The notes under the pieces are model-generated. The model ran no database searches. It was not told the origin of the DNA and was given only the letters and a program-made list of their open reading frames with translations. The translations under genes and the position numbers were made by a program. Positions 8,929-18,221 of a stretch of 64,000 bases of DNA are shown piece after piece (positions within the stretch are counted from its first letter, which is position 1; every line of letters begins with the position of its first letter). The stretch comes from an uncultured bacterium (GTDB taxonomy: Bacteria; Planctomycetota; UBA8742; UBA2392): positions 62,001 through 126,000 of the forward strand of contig CALLQI010000012.1 in NCBI GenBank assembly GCA_938014885.1. The letters are read 5' to 3'.

Positions 8929-8952
8929 CAAGGGCGGCCGAAGCCGCCCTTG
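8929..8952 (-). terminator. Stem-loop downstream of the HEAT-vWA gene
   Basis: A perfect 10-bp inverted repeat with arms CAAGGGCGGC and GCCGCCCTTG (8929-8938, 8943-8952). Read on the minus strand the loop is TTCG, an extra-stable tetraloop. It begins 28 nt after the stop of the minus-strand gene at 8980 and before the next gene's start at 8899. No strong U-tract follows, so it may be a weak terminator or an mRNA 3' stabiliser. Confidence 0.55.
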
Positions 8953-8979
8953 GTGCAGCATTTTGGCGAAGTGTGCGGC

Positions 8980-10614
8980 CTACTTGCCGATGGGCACATA
9001 CTGCCCGCCGCAGGCACGGGCCAGCGCGCCCAGCGTCGTGTTGTCCTGCGGGTTGCCCACGCCGATTGTGTTCAGCGTGATGCGGGCGATGCGGTTGCGG
9101 TCTTTGATTTCGGCAACCATGTCGACCATGATCTTGGCATACAGCTTGGCACGTTCTTCCGGGGCGATGCCCTGCCAGGCCTTGTCGTCGCCGCCGTACT
9201 TGCCCCAAGTAGCGTAGCCGTCGGTGTAGATGAATATGGTATCCGGCAGCGCTTCATCCTTGTGCGGGCCGGTGACGACGGGGCCGTCTTTCTTGGATGG
9301 CTTCTTGCCCTTGCGCTTGTCAACTTCCGCGCCTGCCAGGCGTTCACTCAGGTCATAGGCCGCGTCCAGCGCGCCGAACACGTTGGTGCGCTTTTCGCCC
9401 TTGATCGCGCGCAGGTAATCGGCCAGCTCGGCGATGGTCTTGGCGTCCGTGGGCACCAGTTCATCCTTCCAAACGGTCGCCTTTTCCGAGAACGTGATCA
9501 CGGTGAAGCGCGTGCGTTCCGGGTCCATCACTTCAAGGCTGCGGATGATCTCTTCGCGCGCCAGATCGAGCTTGCAGTTGATCTTGCTCCAGTCCAGCGG
9601 CTTGCGCGGGTCCTTTTCGTCGCCGGGGCCTTCGGTGATGCTGCGCTTGAGCTTCTCTTTTTCTTCGTCAGTAATGCGCTGCGTCATGGAGATCGACGTG
9701 TCCAGCAGGAATACATAGCGGTCGCTGAAGGTCTCGGTCTTGAACACCTTGACCCGCGTGCCCTTGTCGCCGCCCTTCTTTTCGGGAAGGCCCTGGTCCT
9801 GGCGCTTCTTGGCTTTGAACCAGTCTGACCACGCATCAGGGTCGGTGCCATTATCGGCCCCGGTGATGCGGCCGAGGGCGTCGCCGATGTTCTTGCGCAG
9901 CTTGCCCGACTCGCCAGCCAACTGGTTGATCAGCGCCAGCACTACCATGTCCTGCAGGCTGCCTTCGACCTGTGCCAGCGCGTCAATCGTTACTTCGCGC
10001 ACGCGCCAGCTGCGGTCTTTCAGATGCTTCAGCAGCAGGGTCACGACGTTTTCATCGCGCATGTAGTCGGACAAATGCGTGATGGCCAGAATCCGCATGT
10101 CGGTGTCTTTGGCAGCGTCGTCCACCAGTTCGCGCAGGATGCGCATGCATTCGGTGTCGGTGCCAGCATGCCGCGCAATCGCGTCCAGCATCGCCATGCG
10201 CGGGCGCAGGCCGTACTTGTCGCGGTCGCCGATGTTTTTTTCAAACTTCGCGGCTTCTTCCGCAAAAGCCATGCTGCGCACGGTGTTCAGGATCGCGGTC
10301 GCGATCTTGTAGGACTCTTTGGGGCGGCCCTTGGCCTGTTTGGGGGCACCGGGCGAATTTTCCTGCACGTCCCAGGCCATGTCGGTTTCTTCGAAGTACG
10401 ACAGCAGGGTCAGCGAGGTGTCGTAGTCAATGATGCCGTCCAGCGCCTTCACCGCGTCCACCGCCGGGTCCACTTGCGTCTTGTCGTCGATGGCGGACTT
10501 GGCCGCGTTGTAGGCGTCGCGAATCGCCTTCTTGTCGGGTTTGTCGCCCGCTGAGGCCGGCACCACCGCCAGCAGCAGCAGCAGGGCACCCGCGGAAATG
10601 GCCTGAAGTTTCAT
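8980..10614 (-). CDS. Secreted HEAT-repeat/von Willebrand A protein
   Basis: A 544-residue exported protein: signal peptide (1-22, ending ASA), a helical HEAT-like region (about 30-255), then a von Willebrand A domain (about 298-544) with a complete MIDAS start DTSISM (305-310). The helical module ends with ITGADNG and AWSDWF, a W-x-x-W motif seen in HEAT proteins of this type. vWA domains bind metal and mediate protein contacts; the ligand is unknown. A strong GAGGAG ribosome site precedes the ATG. A paralogue with the same order lies at 36242-37957, and both end in GGQY plus a few residues. Confidence 0.88.
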   Translation of the reverse strand: MKLQAISAGALLLLLAVVPASAGDKPDKKAIRDAYNAAKSAIDDKTQVDPAVDAVKALDGIIDYDTSLTLLSYFEETDMAWDVQENSPGAPKQAKGRPKESYKIATAILNTVRSMAFAEEAAKFEKNIGDRDKYGLRPRMAMLDAIARHAGTDTECMRILRELVDDAAKDTDMRILAITHLSDYMRDENVVTLLLKHLKDRSWRVREVTIDALAQVEGSLQDMVVLALINQLAGESGKLRKNIGDALGRITGADNGTDPDAWSDWFKAKKRQDQGLPEKKGGDKGTRVKVFKTETFSDRYVFLLDTSISMTQRITDEEKEKLKRSITEGPGDEKDPRKPLDWSKINCKLDLAREEIIRSLEVMDPERTRFTVITFSEKATVWKDELVPTDAKTIAELADYLRAIKGEKRTNVFGALDAAYDLSERLAGAEVDKRKGKKPSKKDGPVVTGPHKDEALPDTIFIYTDGYATWGKYGGDDKAWQGIAPEERAKLYAKIMVDMVAEIKDRNRIARITLNTIGVGNPQDNTTLGALARACGGQYVPIGK

Positions 10615-10672
10615 CTGAATCTCCTCAAGGGGTCCTCACCCCGTCTAGCTCAGGATAGCGCCCCGAAGCCCC

Positions 10673-11443
10673 TTATTCACCTGCTGATTGGTGGTCCCAG
10701 CGGGGCTTTCGTTTCTGCAAAAATGCCTGCGGCCCCTCATTTGCGTCAGCAATCGCGAGCAACCGCTCCACATAGTCGCGCTCAATGGCGCCCACGGCGG
10801 CTTCGAAGCGCTCGGCCGCGCCGCAGCGCAGCAGGCGGGTGGCCTCAACCAGCGGGCCCCGGGGCAGGTTTGCGTAGTGTTTTCCAAGGCGGCTGACCTC
10901 GCTTTCGAGGTCCAGCGTGACACGCCAGCCCCCGCCGCGCGCCGCAAAATCTTTGGCAGGCAGGGCTTGCCCGCCCTGCATCAGCTCGGCTGCGAGTGCC
11001 GCCGGCAGCTTCATCGGGGCCAGCACCATGGCAGCGGGCGGATAGCAGCCCAGCGTAATCTCGGGCACTCCAAGGGGCGAGTCAGGCGTCACCACCACCT
11101 GGTCCAAGGCCAGCGCCAGTTCGAATGCACCGCCAAAACAGGGGCCATCAACCGCGCACAGCGTAGGCACCGGGCAGCGCAGAACGGCCGCAATCAGCCC
11201 ATGGGCGGCCTTGAGCATGGCTTGCACCTTGTCGCGGCCCACATGTTCGCGCACGTCGGCCCCGGCCGAGAACTTACCCGCAAGGCCGCTGCGCAATACC
11301 AACAGGTTAAAATCGCTGCGCGCATTCAGTTCGCGCACGGCGTTGGCCAACGCGCCCTGCAACTCTGTCGTAAGGATGTTCAACGGCGGCGCGTCCAAGG
11401 TCAGCCGGCACACGCGGTCCGTCACGTCAACGCGAAAGCTCAT
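10673..11443 (-). CDS. Enoyl-CoA hydratase/isomerase family protein
   Basis: A 256-residue crotonase-fold protein. It shows the oxyanion-hole segment FSAGADVREH (about 58-67), the second CoA-binding loop around CFGGAFELALALD, and the PEITLGCYPP segment that normally carries catalytic Glu residues. The family hydrates, isomerises or cleaves acyl-CoA thioesters. The region after residue 165 diverges from standard fatty-acid oxidation hydratases, so the substrate cannot be named; aromatic or cyclohexene-carbonyl-CoA pathways are possible. It lies between the SixA-like gene and the vWA gene, all on the minus strand. Confidence 0.88.
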   Translation of the reverse strand: MSFRVDVTDRVCRLTLDAPPLNILTTELQGALANAVRELNARSDFNLLVLRSGLAGKFSAGADVREHVGRDKVQAMLKAAHGLIAAVLRCPVPTLCAVDGPCFGGAFELALALDQVVVTPDSPLGVPEITLGCYPPAAMVLAPMKLPAALAAELMQGGQALPAKDFAARGGGWRVTLDLESEVSRLGKHYANLPRGPLVEATRLLRCGAAERFEAAVGAIERDYVERLLAIADANEGPQAFLQKRKPRWDHQSAGE

Positions 11444-11490
11444 GTGGGCATTGTGCCCGCTTGCGCCCGCGCGTGAAAGGCGCGGAAGAC

Positions 11491-11910
11491 TTACGCGGGG
11501 TTGGTGTAGGTTGCGCGCACAAGCTGCCCGGCCTCATTCAGTTCCAGCGCCCAGGCGCTTGCGTGGCCGCAGGCGTTGCAGCTTGCGCCCAGAGCCTCGA
11601 CGGCGTCCGGGATGTTATTGCTGTGCGCGACCCAGACGGCGTTGTGGGCCGGTGGATCAACTTGAAAGCTGCGGGCGATGTGCAGTGCAGGATCGACGCG
11701 GGGCTCAAGCCCCAGCACTTCGCCAATCAGCCCGGCGGTTTCACGGCAGCGCAGGTGGGGGGCGGTCCGTAGCTCACGGATGTCCTTGTCGCGCAGAAAC
11801 CTGCCCATCCACTGCGCCTGCTTGCGGCCGCGTGGGGTGAGGGGGCGTTCGGCGTCCGAAGCGCCGTGATTGGCGGGTTCAGCATGGCGGATCAGGTAAA
11901 TCGTTGGCAT
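11491..11910 (-). CDS. SixA-like histidine phosphatase
   Basis: A short (139-residue) member of the histidine phosphatase superfamily. The catalytic RHAE motif is at residues 8-11, the second Arg lies in LRTAPHLRCRETA, and the distal His is in WVAHSNN. SixA proteins dephosphorylate phosphohistidine on signalling or PTS-type partners, and small family members of this size fit that group better than glycolytic phosphoglycerate mutases. The start is taken as ATG 11910; ATG 11928 is also in frame. Substrate is not determined by sequence. Confidence 0.85.
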   Translation of the reverse strand: MPTIYLIRHAEPANHGASDAERPLTPRGRKQAQWMGRFLRDKDIRELRTAPHLRCRETAGLIGEVLGLEPRVDPALHIARSFQVDPPAHNAVWVAHSNNIPDAVEALGASCNACGHASAWALELNEAGQLVRATYTNPA

Positions 11911-11958
11911 ATGCTGGCAGTTCCGCAATACCGCGTGTCGTGATTCGGTTTAAGTAAG

Positions 11959-11986
11959 TTGATACCGTCCAAAGCCACAGTGTAAT
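11959..11986 (+). promoter_or_regulatory. Sigma-70-type promoter for the protease/PDZ gene
   Basis: TTGATA (11959-11964, five of six matches to TTGACA) and TGTAAT (11981-11986, five of six to TATAAT) are separated by 16 bp. This predicts a start near 11993 and a 5' leader of about 35 nt before the ATG at 12029, which has a GGGAG ribosome site. The gap to the divergent SixA-like gene is short (about 118 bp), so both genes may share control here. Confidence 0.6.
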
Positions 11987-12028
11987 TGGGCGTAGCACAA
12001 AAGCCTTGGGGTACTCGGGAGAACGCTG

Positions 12029-14893
12029 ATGCGCCACGTTCGGGCCGCTTTTGTTTTGTTGTCGGCGGCGTTGTTGCTGCCATGCACGATTCACGCCCCG
12101 CTGGCGCAATCCGCACCGCCGCAAGCTGTCGCCAAGCACGCCGACCTTGCCGCCCTGCAAAAGCGCATCCAGGAGGTTGTCCGCAAGGTGCGGCCGTCGG
12201 TGGTTGCGATCCGCATGAGCAACAGCAGCGGCAGCGGCTGCTTCATCAGCGATGACGGTTGGGTGGCTACTGCAGGGCACGTTTCCGGCACCAAACCGGG
12301 CACGAAATGCCGCGTGATCCTGCACGGCGGCGAGAGCCTTGATGCCGAAGTCTACGGCTGGCACGAAGCCATGGACTACGGCCTGGTGAAGGCCGACACC
12401 AAGGGCAAGAAGGTCCCCTTCAGTGAACTGGGCGAAAGCGGCAAAGTCAAAGCCGGCGAATGGCTTATCCCGATGGGTCACCCGCTGGGACCTGAACCCG
12501 GCCGCGATGCCGTGGTGCGGGCCGGCCGCTGCCTGATGCCCGAGAACGCTCGCAGCATGATCGTGATTGATGCACCGGTGATCAGCGGCGACAGCGGCGG
12601 CCCGGTGTTCAATCTCGACGGCAAGATCATCGCGATCAACCAAAGCATCCAGACCAACAACGTCAGCATCAACAACGTCACGCCTGTTGACCTGTACAAG
12701 ACGCTGCTCAAAGACTTCAAAGACAAGAAGGGCTTCGGCAACGCCAACGGCCCGCAGTGGGGCACCGGCGTGAAGGCTAAGGCTGAAGGCGCGCTGACGC
12801 AGGCTGAAATGCGCGACTACGAAGCCGCCGTCAAGGCCTACACCGACAAGAACTACAAGCGCTCGGCCGAGCTGTTTGACAACCTGCTCAAGGCCGAAAA
12901 GCGCCCACCCGACGTGCTGTACAATGCAGCCTGCACCTACGCGCTTCACGCGGCCGAACTCAAGGGCAAAGAAGCCGAGGCCATGGCAGCCAAGGCCGTG
13001 CAGACACTGACCCGCAGCGTGGATATGGGCTGGCGCGACATGGAACACGCCGCCAATGACAAGGACCTTGATGGGCTGCGGCAACGTAAGGATTACATCA
13101 CCTGGTTCGAATACGGCCGCAAGGCCAGCAAAAGGCCGCTGCTGGGGCTGGCGGTGCGCAGCAACCGCGGCATTCGTGTGTCCGAGGTGGCATCCAAGTC
13201 CCCTGCTGAAGCTGCTGGCTTCCAGGTCGATGACATCATTGAGCGCGTGGGGGAAGTGAAGATTGAAGAGCTGAAAGAATGGACCTCGTGCGTCACGGAA
13301 ACCGGGCTCAGCGAAGAGCGCGAGATTCGCGTCAATCGCAAGGGCAAACGACACAACCTGAAAGTGACCATGCCCGCATTCGGCGCGCGCATTTTCGGCC
13401 AGGGCGGCGCCAAGATGGTTGAGTTGCAGGAAGGCGGGCTAGCGTTCGCGTCAGGCCTTCGGCCAAGCGACATCGTGATTCGCGTTGGCGATGAGAAAGT
13501 CACCGGTGCTCTGGACTTCTGCAACGCGCTGACGATGGCCGATGCCAACGAAGAAATGGAGTTGCAGATCAGGCGAGGCTATTCGCGCGAGATTGTGAAG
13601 TTCAGCTTCTCGACGGGCGACGTTGGGTCTGGCGACGGCACACTGGGTCGCGACGACTGGAAGCAGGGCAACAACCTGCTGAAACTGTGGGAAGCGCAGC
13701 TGGCGGCCAAGACCAAGGGCGCCATTTTCCCCGTCAGGCAAAAAGGCAAGCAGGTCAGCTTCGCCACGGCCGTATCGGCGGAAGGTCTGCTGCTGGCCAA
13801 GGGCAGCGAGATCGACCCGAACGAACCGATTGAACTGATGGAAGGCACCACTCCGTTTTCGGCAACCATCGCCGCCCGCAGCCCGCGCTATGACCTGGTG
13901 CTTCTGCAGTGCCCGCGCAAGTTCAGCGTAGTGGTGAACTTTGCCCAGAGTACGGCCAGCGCGGAGTTTCCGGAAATCGGCACCGTGGTTGCCAGCGTGG
14001 ATGCCAAGGGCCAGGCCTTTGCGCACGGGTTTGTGGCGCTGCCGCCCTACGACACCGACAAACTGGTTGGTGAGCCCGACCCCAACGCCCCGTTCATGGG
14101 CATCAACGCCCGCGACGCGCAAGGCGGCGGCGTGGAAGTAACATCCGTGACGCCAGACATGCCGGCGGCCGTGGCCGGCGTAAGGGTCGGTGATTTCATA
14201 CTGAAACTGGATGGGCAGGACGTGCCCGACTGGACTTCGATGATCGCCATGATTCGCGGCTGCCGCCCGGATCAAACCGTGGTGCTGACCGCAAAGCGCG
14301 GCGAAGAAACCGTGATCCTGACCATGACCCTCAAGCCCCGCGCTGAGGCACTGGGCGAAAAACCCCGCGCCAAGGGTACCGGCAAGCCGGAATTGGGCAT
14401 TTCCGGCGGGCGGGCCAAGGACAACGGGCTCGAGATCGGCAGTGTAAAGGCGGGCTCGCCGGCCGAGCTTGCGGGAATCCAGAGTGGCGAGTTGCTGCTG
14501 CGCATTGACGGCGTTGAAGTGAAGGAGCAGCGCGCGCTGGATGCGGCCGTGGCCGCCCGCAAGATCGGCGATGTCGTGACGCTGGTGCTGTCGCGCGACA
14601 AAGCGGAAGTAACCATTGAGGTGCAGCTGGCCGAAGAAGACGCGCCGCCGCCGCCGCCGGGCAACGGCCGCCCCAACGTGAAGGGGCCGATCAGCGACCG
14701 CTACACCCATCTGGGCAAGGTGATCCAGCACGACGGCGTGGTGATGCCGAACCAGCAGGGCAGCCCGGTGTTTGACCTGCAGGGCAATGTGATCGGGCTG
14801 AACGTTGCCCGGGCAGATCGCACCAGGACGTTTGCACTTAGCGCGACGAAAGTCGCTGAGGTTTTGGCGGAACTGATGCGACAGGTCAAGTGA
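12029..14893 (+). CDS. Secreted trypsin-like protease with PDZ domains and a split pseudo-protease
   Basis: A 954-residue exported protein. After a signal peptide (about 1-27) comes a complete S1C/HtrA-like protease domain (about 45-235) with His84 (TAGHV), Asp116 (MDYGL) and Ser189 (SGDSGGP). A TPR-like helical region (about 255-360) and two PDZ domains (about 370-448 and 450-528) follow. A second protease-like half begins near 550; two further PDZ domains (about 690-770 and 788-868) interrupt it, and its other half (890-950) contains GSPVFDLQGNVIGLN. In this second domain the nucleophile position is Gln910 and the His position is lost, so it should be inactive. Probably envelope quality control; substrates unknown. 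Confidence 0.9.
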   Translation: MRHVRAAFVLLSAALLLPCTIHAPLAQSAPPQAVAKHADLAALQKRIQEVVRKVRPSVVAIRMSNSSGSGCFISDDGWVATAGHVSGTKPGTKCRVILHGGESLDAEVYGWHEAMDYGLVKADTKGKKVPFSELGESGKVKAGEWLIPMGHPLGPEPGRDAVVRAGRCLMPENARSMIVIDAPVISGDSGGPVFNLDGKIIAINQSIQTNNVSINNVTPVDLYKTLLKDFKDKKGFGNANGPQWGTGVKAKAEGALTQAEMRDYEAAVKAYTDKNYKRSAELFDNLLKAEKRPPDVLYNAACTYALHAAELKGKEAEAMAAKAVQTLTRSVDMGWRDMEHAANDKDLDGLRQRKDYITWFEYGRKASKRPLLGLAVRSNRGIRVSEVASKSPAEAAGFQVDDIIERVGEVKIEELKEWTSCVTETGLSEEREIRVNRKGKRHNLKVTMPAFGARIFGQGGAKMVELQEGGLAFASGLRPSDIVIRVGDEKVTGALDFCNALTMADANEEMELQIRRGYSREIVKFSFSTGDVGSGDGTLGRDDWKQGNNLLKLWEAQLAAKTKGAIFPVRQKGKQVSFATAVSAEGLLLAKGSEIDPNEPIELMEGTTPFSATIAARSPRYDLVLLQCPRKFSVVVNFAQSTASAEFPEIGTVVASVDAKGQAFAHGFVALPPYDTDKLVGEPDPNAPFMGINARDAQGGGVEVTSVTPDMPAAVAGVRVGDFILKLDGQDVPDWTSMIAMIRGCRPDQTVVLTAKRGEETVILTMTLKPRAEALGEKPRAKGTGKPELGISGGRAKDNGLEIGSVKAGSPAELAGIQSGELLLRIDGVEVKEQRALDAAVAARKIGDVVTLVLSRDKAEVTIEVQLAEEDAPPPPPGNGRPNVKGPISDRYTHLGKVIQHDGVVMPNQQGSPVFDLQGNVIGLNVARADRTRTFALSATKVAEVLAELMRQVK

Positions 14894-15001
14894 GGCCGAA
14901 ACTACTGGTGCTGTTGCTAAGTGTCGATAAAGTTCTAACCCCAATGGCAGGCGGCATGTATGCTTTCCTGAACACAGAGTACAGTTGGGCCTGTAGGCAA
15001 T

Positions 15002-17395
15002 ATGGCGAATATCCAGGCCGATAAAGAAGAGGCGTTCCTCGAATATCTCGAGCGGCGTAACTACGTCTCGGCCCTGGACAGCGAAACCCTGCGCACCGAG
15101 TTCCGCCGCAAGCGCAACACGATCAAAGACTTGACCATGCTTTCGCTGCTCGTGCGAAAGGGCATGTTCACCAACGACCACGCCGAGCAATTGCACAAGC
15201 TGTGGATACAGACAAACAGCGCCCTTGACCGCATGGGCAGCCAGCCGCCAACGCCCACACCGGCGGCCCCGCAGGCTGCATCACAGCCCGCATCACAGCC
15301 CGCCCCGCAGCCGAAGCCCCAGCCCGCACCCCCGCCGGCGCCAATGAATCAGAATCCCGCCATGACGGTGATGGACGAGATTCCGGATCTCGACCCGGGA
15401 GATATTGAGGACGAATCGGAAGTCGGTACCGACTCGCCGACCCAGAAGGCGCCCCGCAAGTCTACGGACAAACAGACCACGGCCCGCACGTTGAACGATT
15501 CGGGCACCAAGCGCCCCACAGATCGCAAGACGTCAGGCGTCGAAGACAGCCGCACCGGGACAGACCGCAGCACCACCAACCGCGACACCAAGCAGCGCAC
15601 GGCATGGTCGATTCATGCCGACAGCGACGCGATCGGGGCAACGGACAAGATCGTGCCGGCCGGTACGATCATCTCCGGCGGCCCGATGACGATTGCGCAG
15701 GTACGGCAGCACATCGGCATCGGTGGCGGTGTGAAGCTGGTCAGCAACAAGATGGAAAGCTCGCTGGCGCACATGCAGCACGACGCCACCGAGGACAAGA
15801 AACGCTACGTCGTGATTCGCGAAATCGCGCGCGGCGGAATGGGCAAGGTGCTTGAAGTCGAGGATACCGAACTGCGCCGCAGCGTGGCGTTGAAGGTGCT
15901 GCGCAAAGAGCTGGTGAACCGTCGCGACGTGGTCGAACGCTTCCTTGAAGAAGCCCAGATCACAGGCCAGCTCGAACACCCGAACATCGTGCCGGTGCAC
16001 GAAATGGGCGTGGACGGTGCCGGCAACCTGTACTTCACGATGAAGTTCGTGGAAGGCCACGCGCTGTCTGAGATTCTGCAGAAGCTGCGCGAGGGCAACC
16101 GCGACACCTTGCGCGAGTACCCCCTGCTGAAGCTGCTCGATATCTTCATCAAAATCTGCGAAGGCATGGCCTTTGCGCACAACCGCGGCGTAATCCACCG
16201 CGACCTGAAGCCCGCCAACGTGATGGTCGGTAAGTTCGGCGAAGTGCAGGTGATGGACTGGGGCGTCGCCAAGATCGTGGGCAAAGAGTTCCGCTCAGAA
16301 AACGACAGCGGCGTTGTGGTGACGGACCGCTTCGACGGTGATGCCGTCCACACCATGATGGGCAGCATCATCGGTACACCCAGCTACATGTCGCCGGAAC
16401 AGGCCCGCGGCGACGTTGAGCAAATCGGCCCCGCGACCGACATCTTCAGCATGGGTGTGATGCTGTACGAAATGCTTGCACTGCGTTCGCCCTGGACCGG
16501 CAAGACCAGCGACGAAGTGCTTGAGCAAGTGCGCACGTACACTCCCGTCCGCCCCACCGAGCGCAACCCGGAAGTGATGGTCCCGGCCGAAATCGAGCGA
16601 CTGTGCCTCAAGTGCCTTGAGAAAGAACCTGAGAATCGCATCGGCACCGTTAAAGAACTGGCCGAAAACGTGCGCAGCTTCATCGAAGGCCGCACAATGG
16701 ACTCGGTCGAGTACTCGGTGTTCCGCCTGGCCGCCAAGTGGATCAACCGCCATCGCAAAGAAGTGGCGTTTATCTTCATGGCGGTTGTACTGCTGGCGGG
16801 CGGGATCCTGGGCACACTGTGGTACATCCGCAACCTTGAGACCGAGCGCATTTTGGGCAAGAACGACAGCGCCAAGGCTCTGATGACCGAGTGGGAGGCA
16901 CTGGCCAACGCCGGCGAATACACAAAGGCCCAAGCCAAGGTTGAGGAAGCGTTGCGCGAGTTCCAGGCTGTGCTTGCCGTGAACGAAGGCGACGAGATTG
17001 CCCTGCAGGGTGTAAGCAGCGTCGAAGAAGCGATCGCGAAGATCCGCCAGATGCAGTTGCGGCATGAGGCCGAACTTCTTGAGCAATCGCGAGTCCAGGC
17101 CCTCGTAGACGAAGCCCGCAAGCAATTGGAGATAGGCAACAAAGACATCGTGTTCGGTGAGTCCAAGCTGAAACTGGCGATCCAGAACGCGGATGCCGCC
17201 CTCGCGATCTCCAAAGACCTGCCGGCTGCCAATGACATCAAGGCCGCCGCCGCCGAGGCGCTGACCAAGCGCGCCATGTCAGCCGCGCGCTGGTATGTGG
17301 CCGACTTGTGGATTGAGATTTGGCGCTCGACTGGCGTCAGGGAAGAGGCACGCATGCGGGTCGAAAACGAACTCTCGCGCCGCCGCACGGAATAG
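15002..17395 (+). CDS. Transmembrane Ser/Thr protein kinase
   Basis: A 797-residue Hanks-type kinase. The N-terminal 75 residues are helical and charged, followed by a Pro/Ala/Gln-rich and Thr/Asp-rich linker (80-205). The kinase domain (about 268-560) has the glycine loop RGGMGK, catalytic Lys298, HRDLKPAN (Asp401), DWG instead of DFG (Asp419), and GTPSYMSPEQ. A single membrane span (about 588-608) leads to an extracytoplasmic helical, TPR-like sensor region (620-797). The DWG variant is common in planctomycete-type kinases. The sensed signal and target are unknown; the protease gene immediately upstream is co-directional. Confidence 0.93.
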   Translation: MANIQADKEEAFLEYLERRNYVSALDSETLRTEFRRKRNTIKDLTMLSLLVRKGMFTNDHAEQLHKLWIQTNSALDRMGSQPPTPTPAAPQAASQPASQPAPQPKPQPAPPPAPMNQNPAMTVMDEIPDLDPGDIEDESEVGTDSPTQKAPRKSTDKQTTARTLNDSGTKRPTDRKTSGVEDSRTGTDRSTTNRDTKQRTAWSIHADSDAIGATDKIVPAGTIISGGPMTIAQVRQHIGIGGGVKLVSNKMESSLAHMQHDATEDKKRYVVIREIARGGMGKVLEVEDTELRRSVALKVLRKELVNRRDVVERFLEEAQITGQLEHPNIVPVHEMGVDGAGNLYFTMKFVEGHALSEILQKLREGNRDTLREYPLLKLLDIFIKICEGMAFAHNRGVIHRDLKPANVMVGKFGEVQVMDWGVAKIVGKEFRSENDSGVVVTDRFDGDAVHTMMGSIIGTPSYMSPEQARGDVEQIGPATDIFSMGVMLYEMLALRSPWTGKTSDEVLEQVRTYTPVRPTERNPEVMVPAEIERLCLKCLEKEPENRIGTVKELAENVRSFIEGRTMDSVEYSVFRLAAKWINRHRKEVAFIFMAVVLLAGGILGTLWYIRNLETERILGKNDSAKALMTEWEALANAGEYTKAQAKVEEALREFQAVLAVNEGDEIALQGVSSVEEAIAKIRQMQLRHEAELLEQSRVQALVDEARKQLEIGNKDIVFGESKLKLAIQNADAALAISKDLPAANDIKAAAAEALTKRAMSAARWYVADLWIEIWRSTGVREEARMRVENELSRRRTE

Positions 17396-17418
17396 TTGCC
17401 CACAAGATTTGCACAATC

Positions 17419-17448
17419 TTCACAGGGCTTGTTTGTCACATAGTTAAT
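17419..17448 (+). promoter_or_regulatory. Possible queC promoter
   Basis: TTCACA (17419-17424) and GTTAAT (17443-17448) are 18 bp apart in the 90-base gap between the kinase stop and queC. The match to sigma-70 consensus is moderate. It would give a leader of about 30 nt. No terminator was found after the kinase gene, so queC may also be read from upstream. Confidence 0.3.
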
Positions 17449-17485
17449 GCTTCCCAATCGTCGCAGTGCGGCGTAAACCAATGCC

Positions 17486-18151
17486 ATGAAGGCTGTCGTC
17501 CTGCTTTCGGGTGGCTTGGACAGTGCGACTGTGCTCGCGCTAGCGGTCGCGCGCGGCTTCACCCCGATCCCGCTTTCATTTGATTATGGGCAGCGCCACC
17601 TGGTTGAGCTTCGCGCTGCACAGCGGGTCTGCGAGTCGCTGTCGGTGCCGCAACCCACCGTGATCAAGCTGGACTTGCGCCCGATCGGCGGCAGCGCCCT
17701 CACGTCCGACATCGCCGTGCCCAAGGACCGGCAGGACGGCGGCATCCCCGTCACCTACGTGCCGGCGCGCAATACACTGTTCCTGAGCTATGCGCTGGGA
17801 TTGGCCGAGGTGGCCGGTGCTAATGACATCTTCATCGGGGTCAATGCGGTCGATTACTCGGGCTATCCCGACTGCCGCCCCGAGTTCATTGCCGCGTTCG
17901 AGAAGCTGGCCAACCTGGCCACCAAGGCCGGCGTTGAGGGCACGCGAATCAAGATTCATGCCCCGCTGATTCGCATGTCCAAAGCCCAGATCGTCAAAGA
18001 GGCCGTGAAGCTGGGCCTGAATTTGCGCCTGACCCATTCGTGCTATGACCCGGTTGGGGATAAAGCCTGCGGCCACTGCGATTCGTGCCGCATCCGCAAA
18101 CAGGGCTTTGCCGATGCCGGGGTACCCGACCCGACGGAATACGCGCGATAA
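17486..18151 (+). CDS. queC: 7-cyano-7-deazaguanine synthase QueC
   Basis: QueC converts 7-carboxy-7-deazaguanine to preQ0 with ATP and ammonia, in queuosine (or deazapurine DNA) biosynthesis. The 221-residue protein opens with the PP-loop SGGLDSAT (residues 8-15), has the YVPARNT segment, and ends with the zinc ligands in [16 protein letters not shown]. Length is normal. No other queuosine gene (queD, queE, queF, tgt) lies in the window. No preQ1 riboswitch was recognised upstream. Confidence 0.96.
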   Translation: MKAVVLLSGGLDSATVLALAVARGFTPIPLSFDYGQRHLVELRAAQRVCESLSVPQPTVIKLDLRPIGGSALTSDIAVPKDRQDGGIPVTYVPARNTLFLSYALGLAEVAGANDIFIGVNAVDYSGYPDCRPEFIAAFEKLANLATKAGVEGTRIKIHAPLIRMSKAQIVKEAVKLGLNLRLTHSCYDPVGDKACGHCDSCRIRKQGFADAGVPDPTEYAR

Positions 18152-18221
18152 TCTGCGGGAATGCTTGATTCCGGCCGATCCGTTTCTACCTTGCCTGCGC
18201 GCAAACTAGGCAAGGAGAAAC

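Noticed and set aside
11879..13354. A 491-codon minus-strand frame covering the divergent gap and the protease start
   Set aside because: It overlaps the protease domain, runs through the promoter gap and has no recognisable motif; a shadow of the plus-strand gene.
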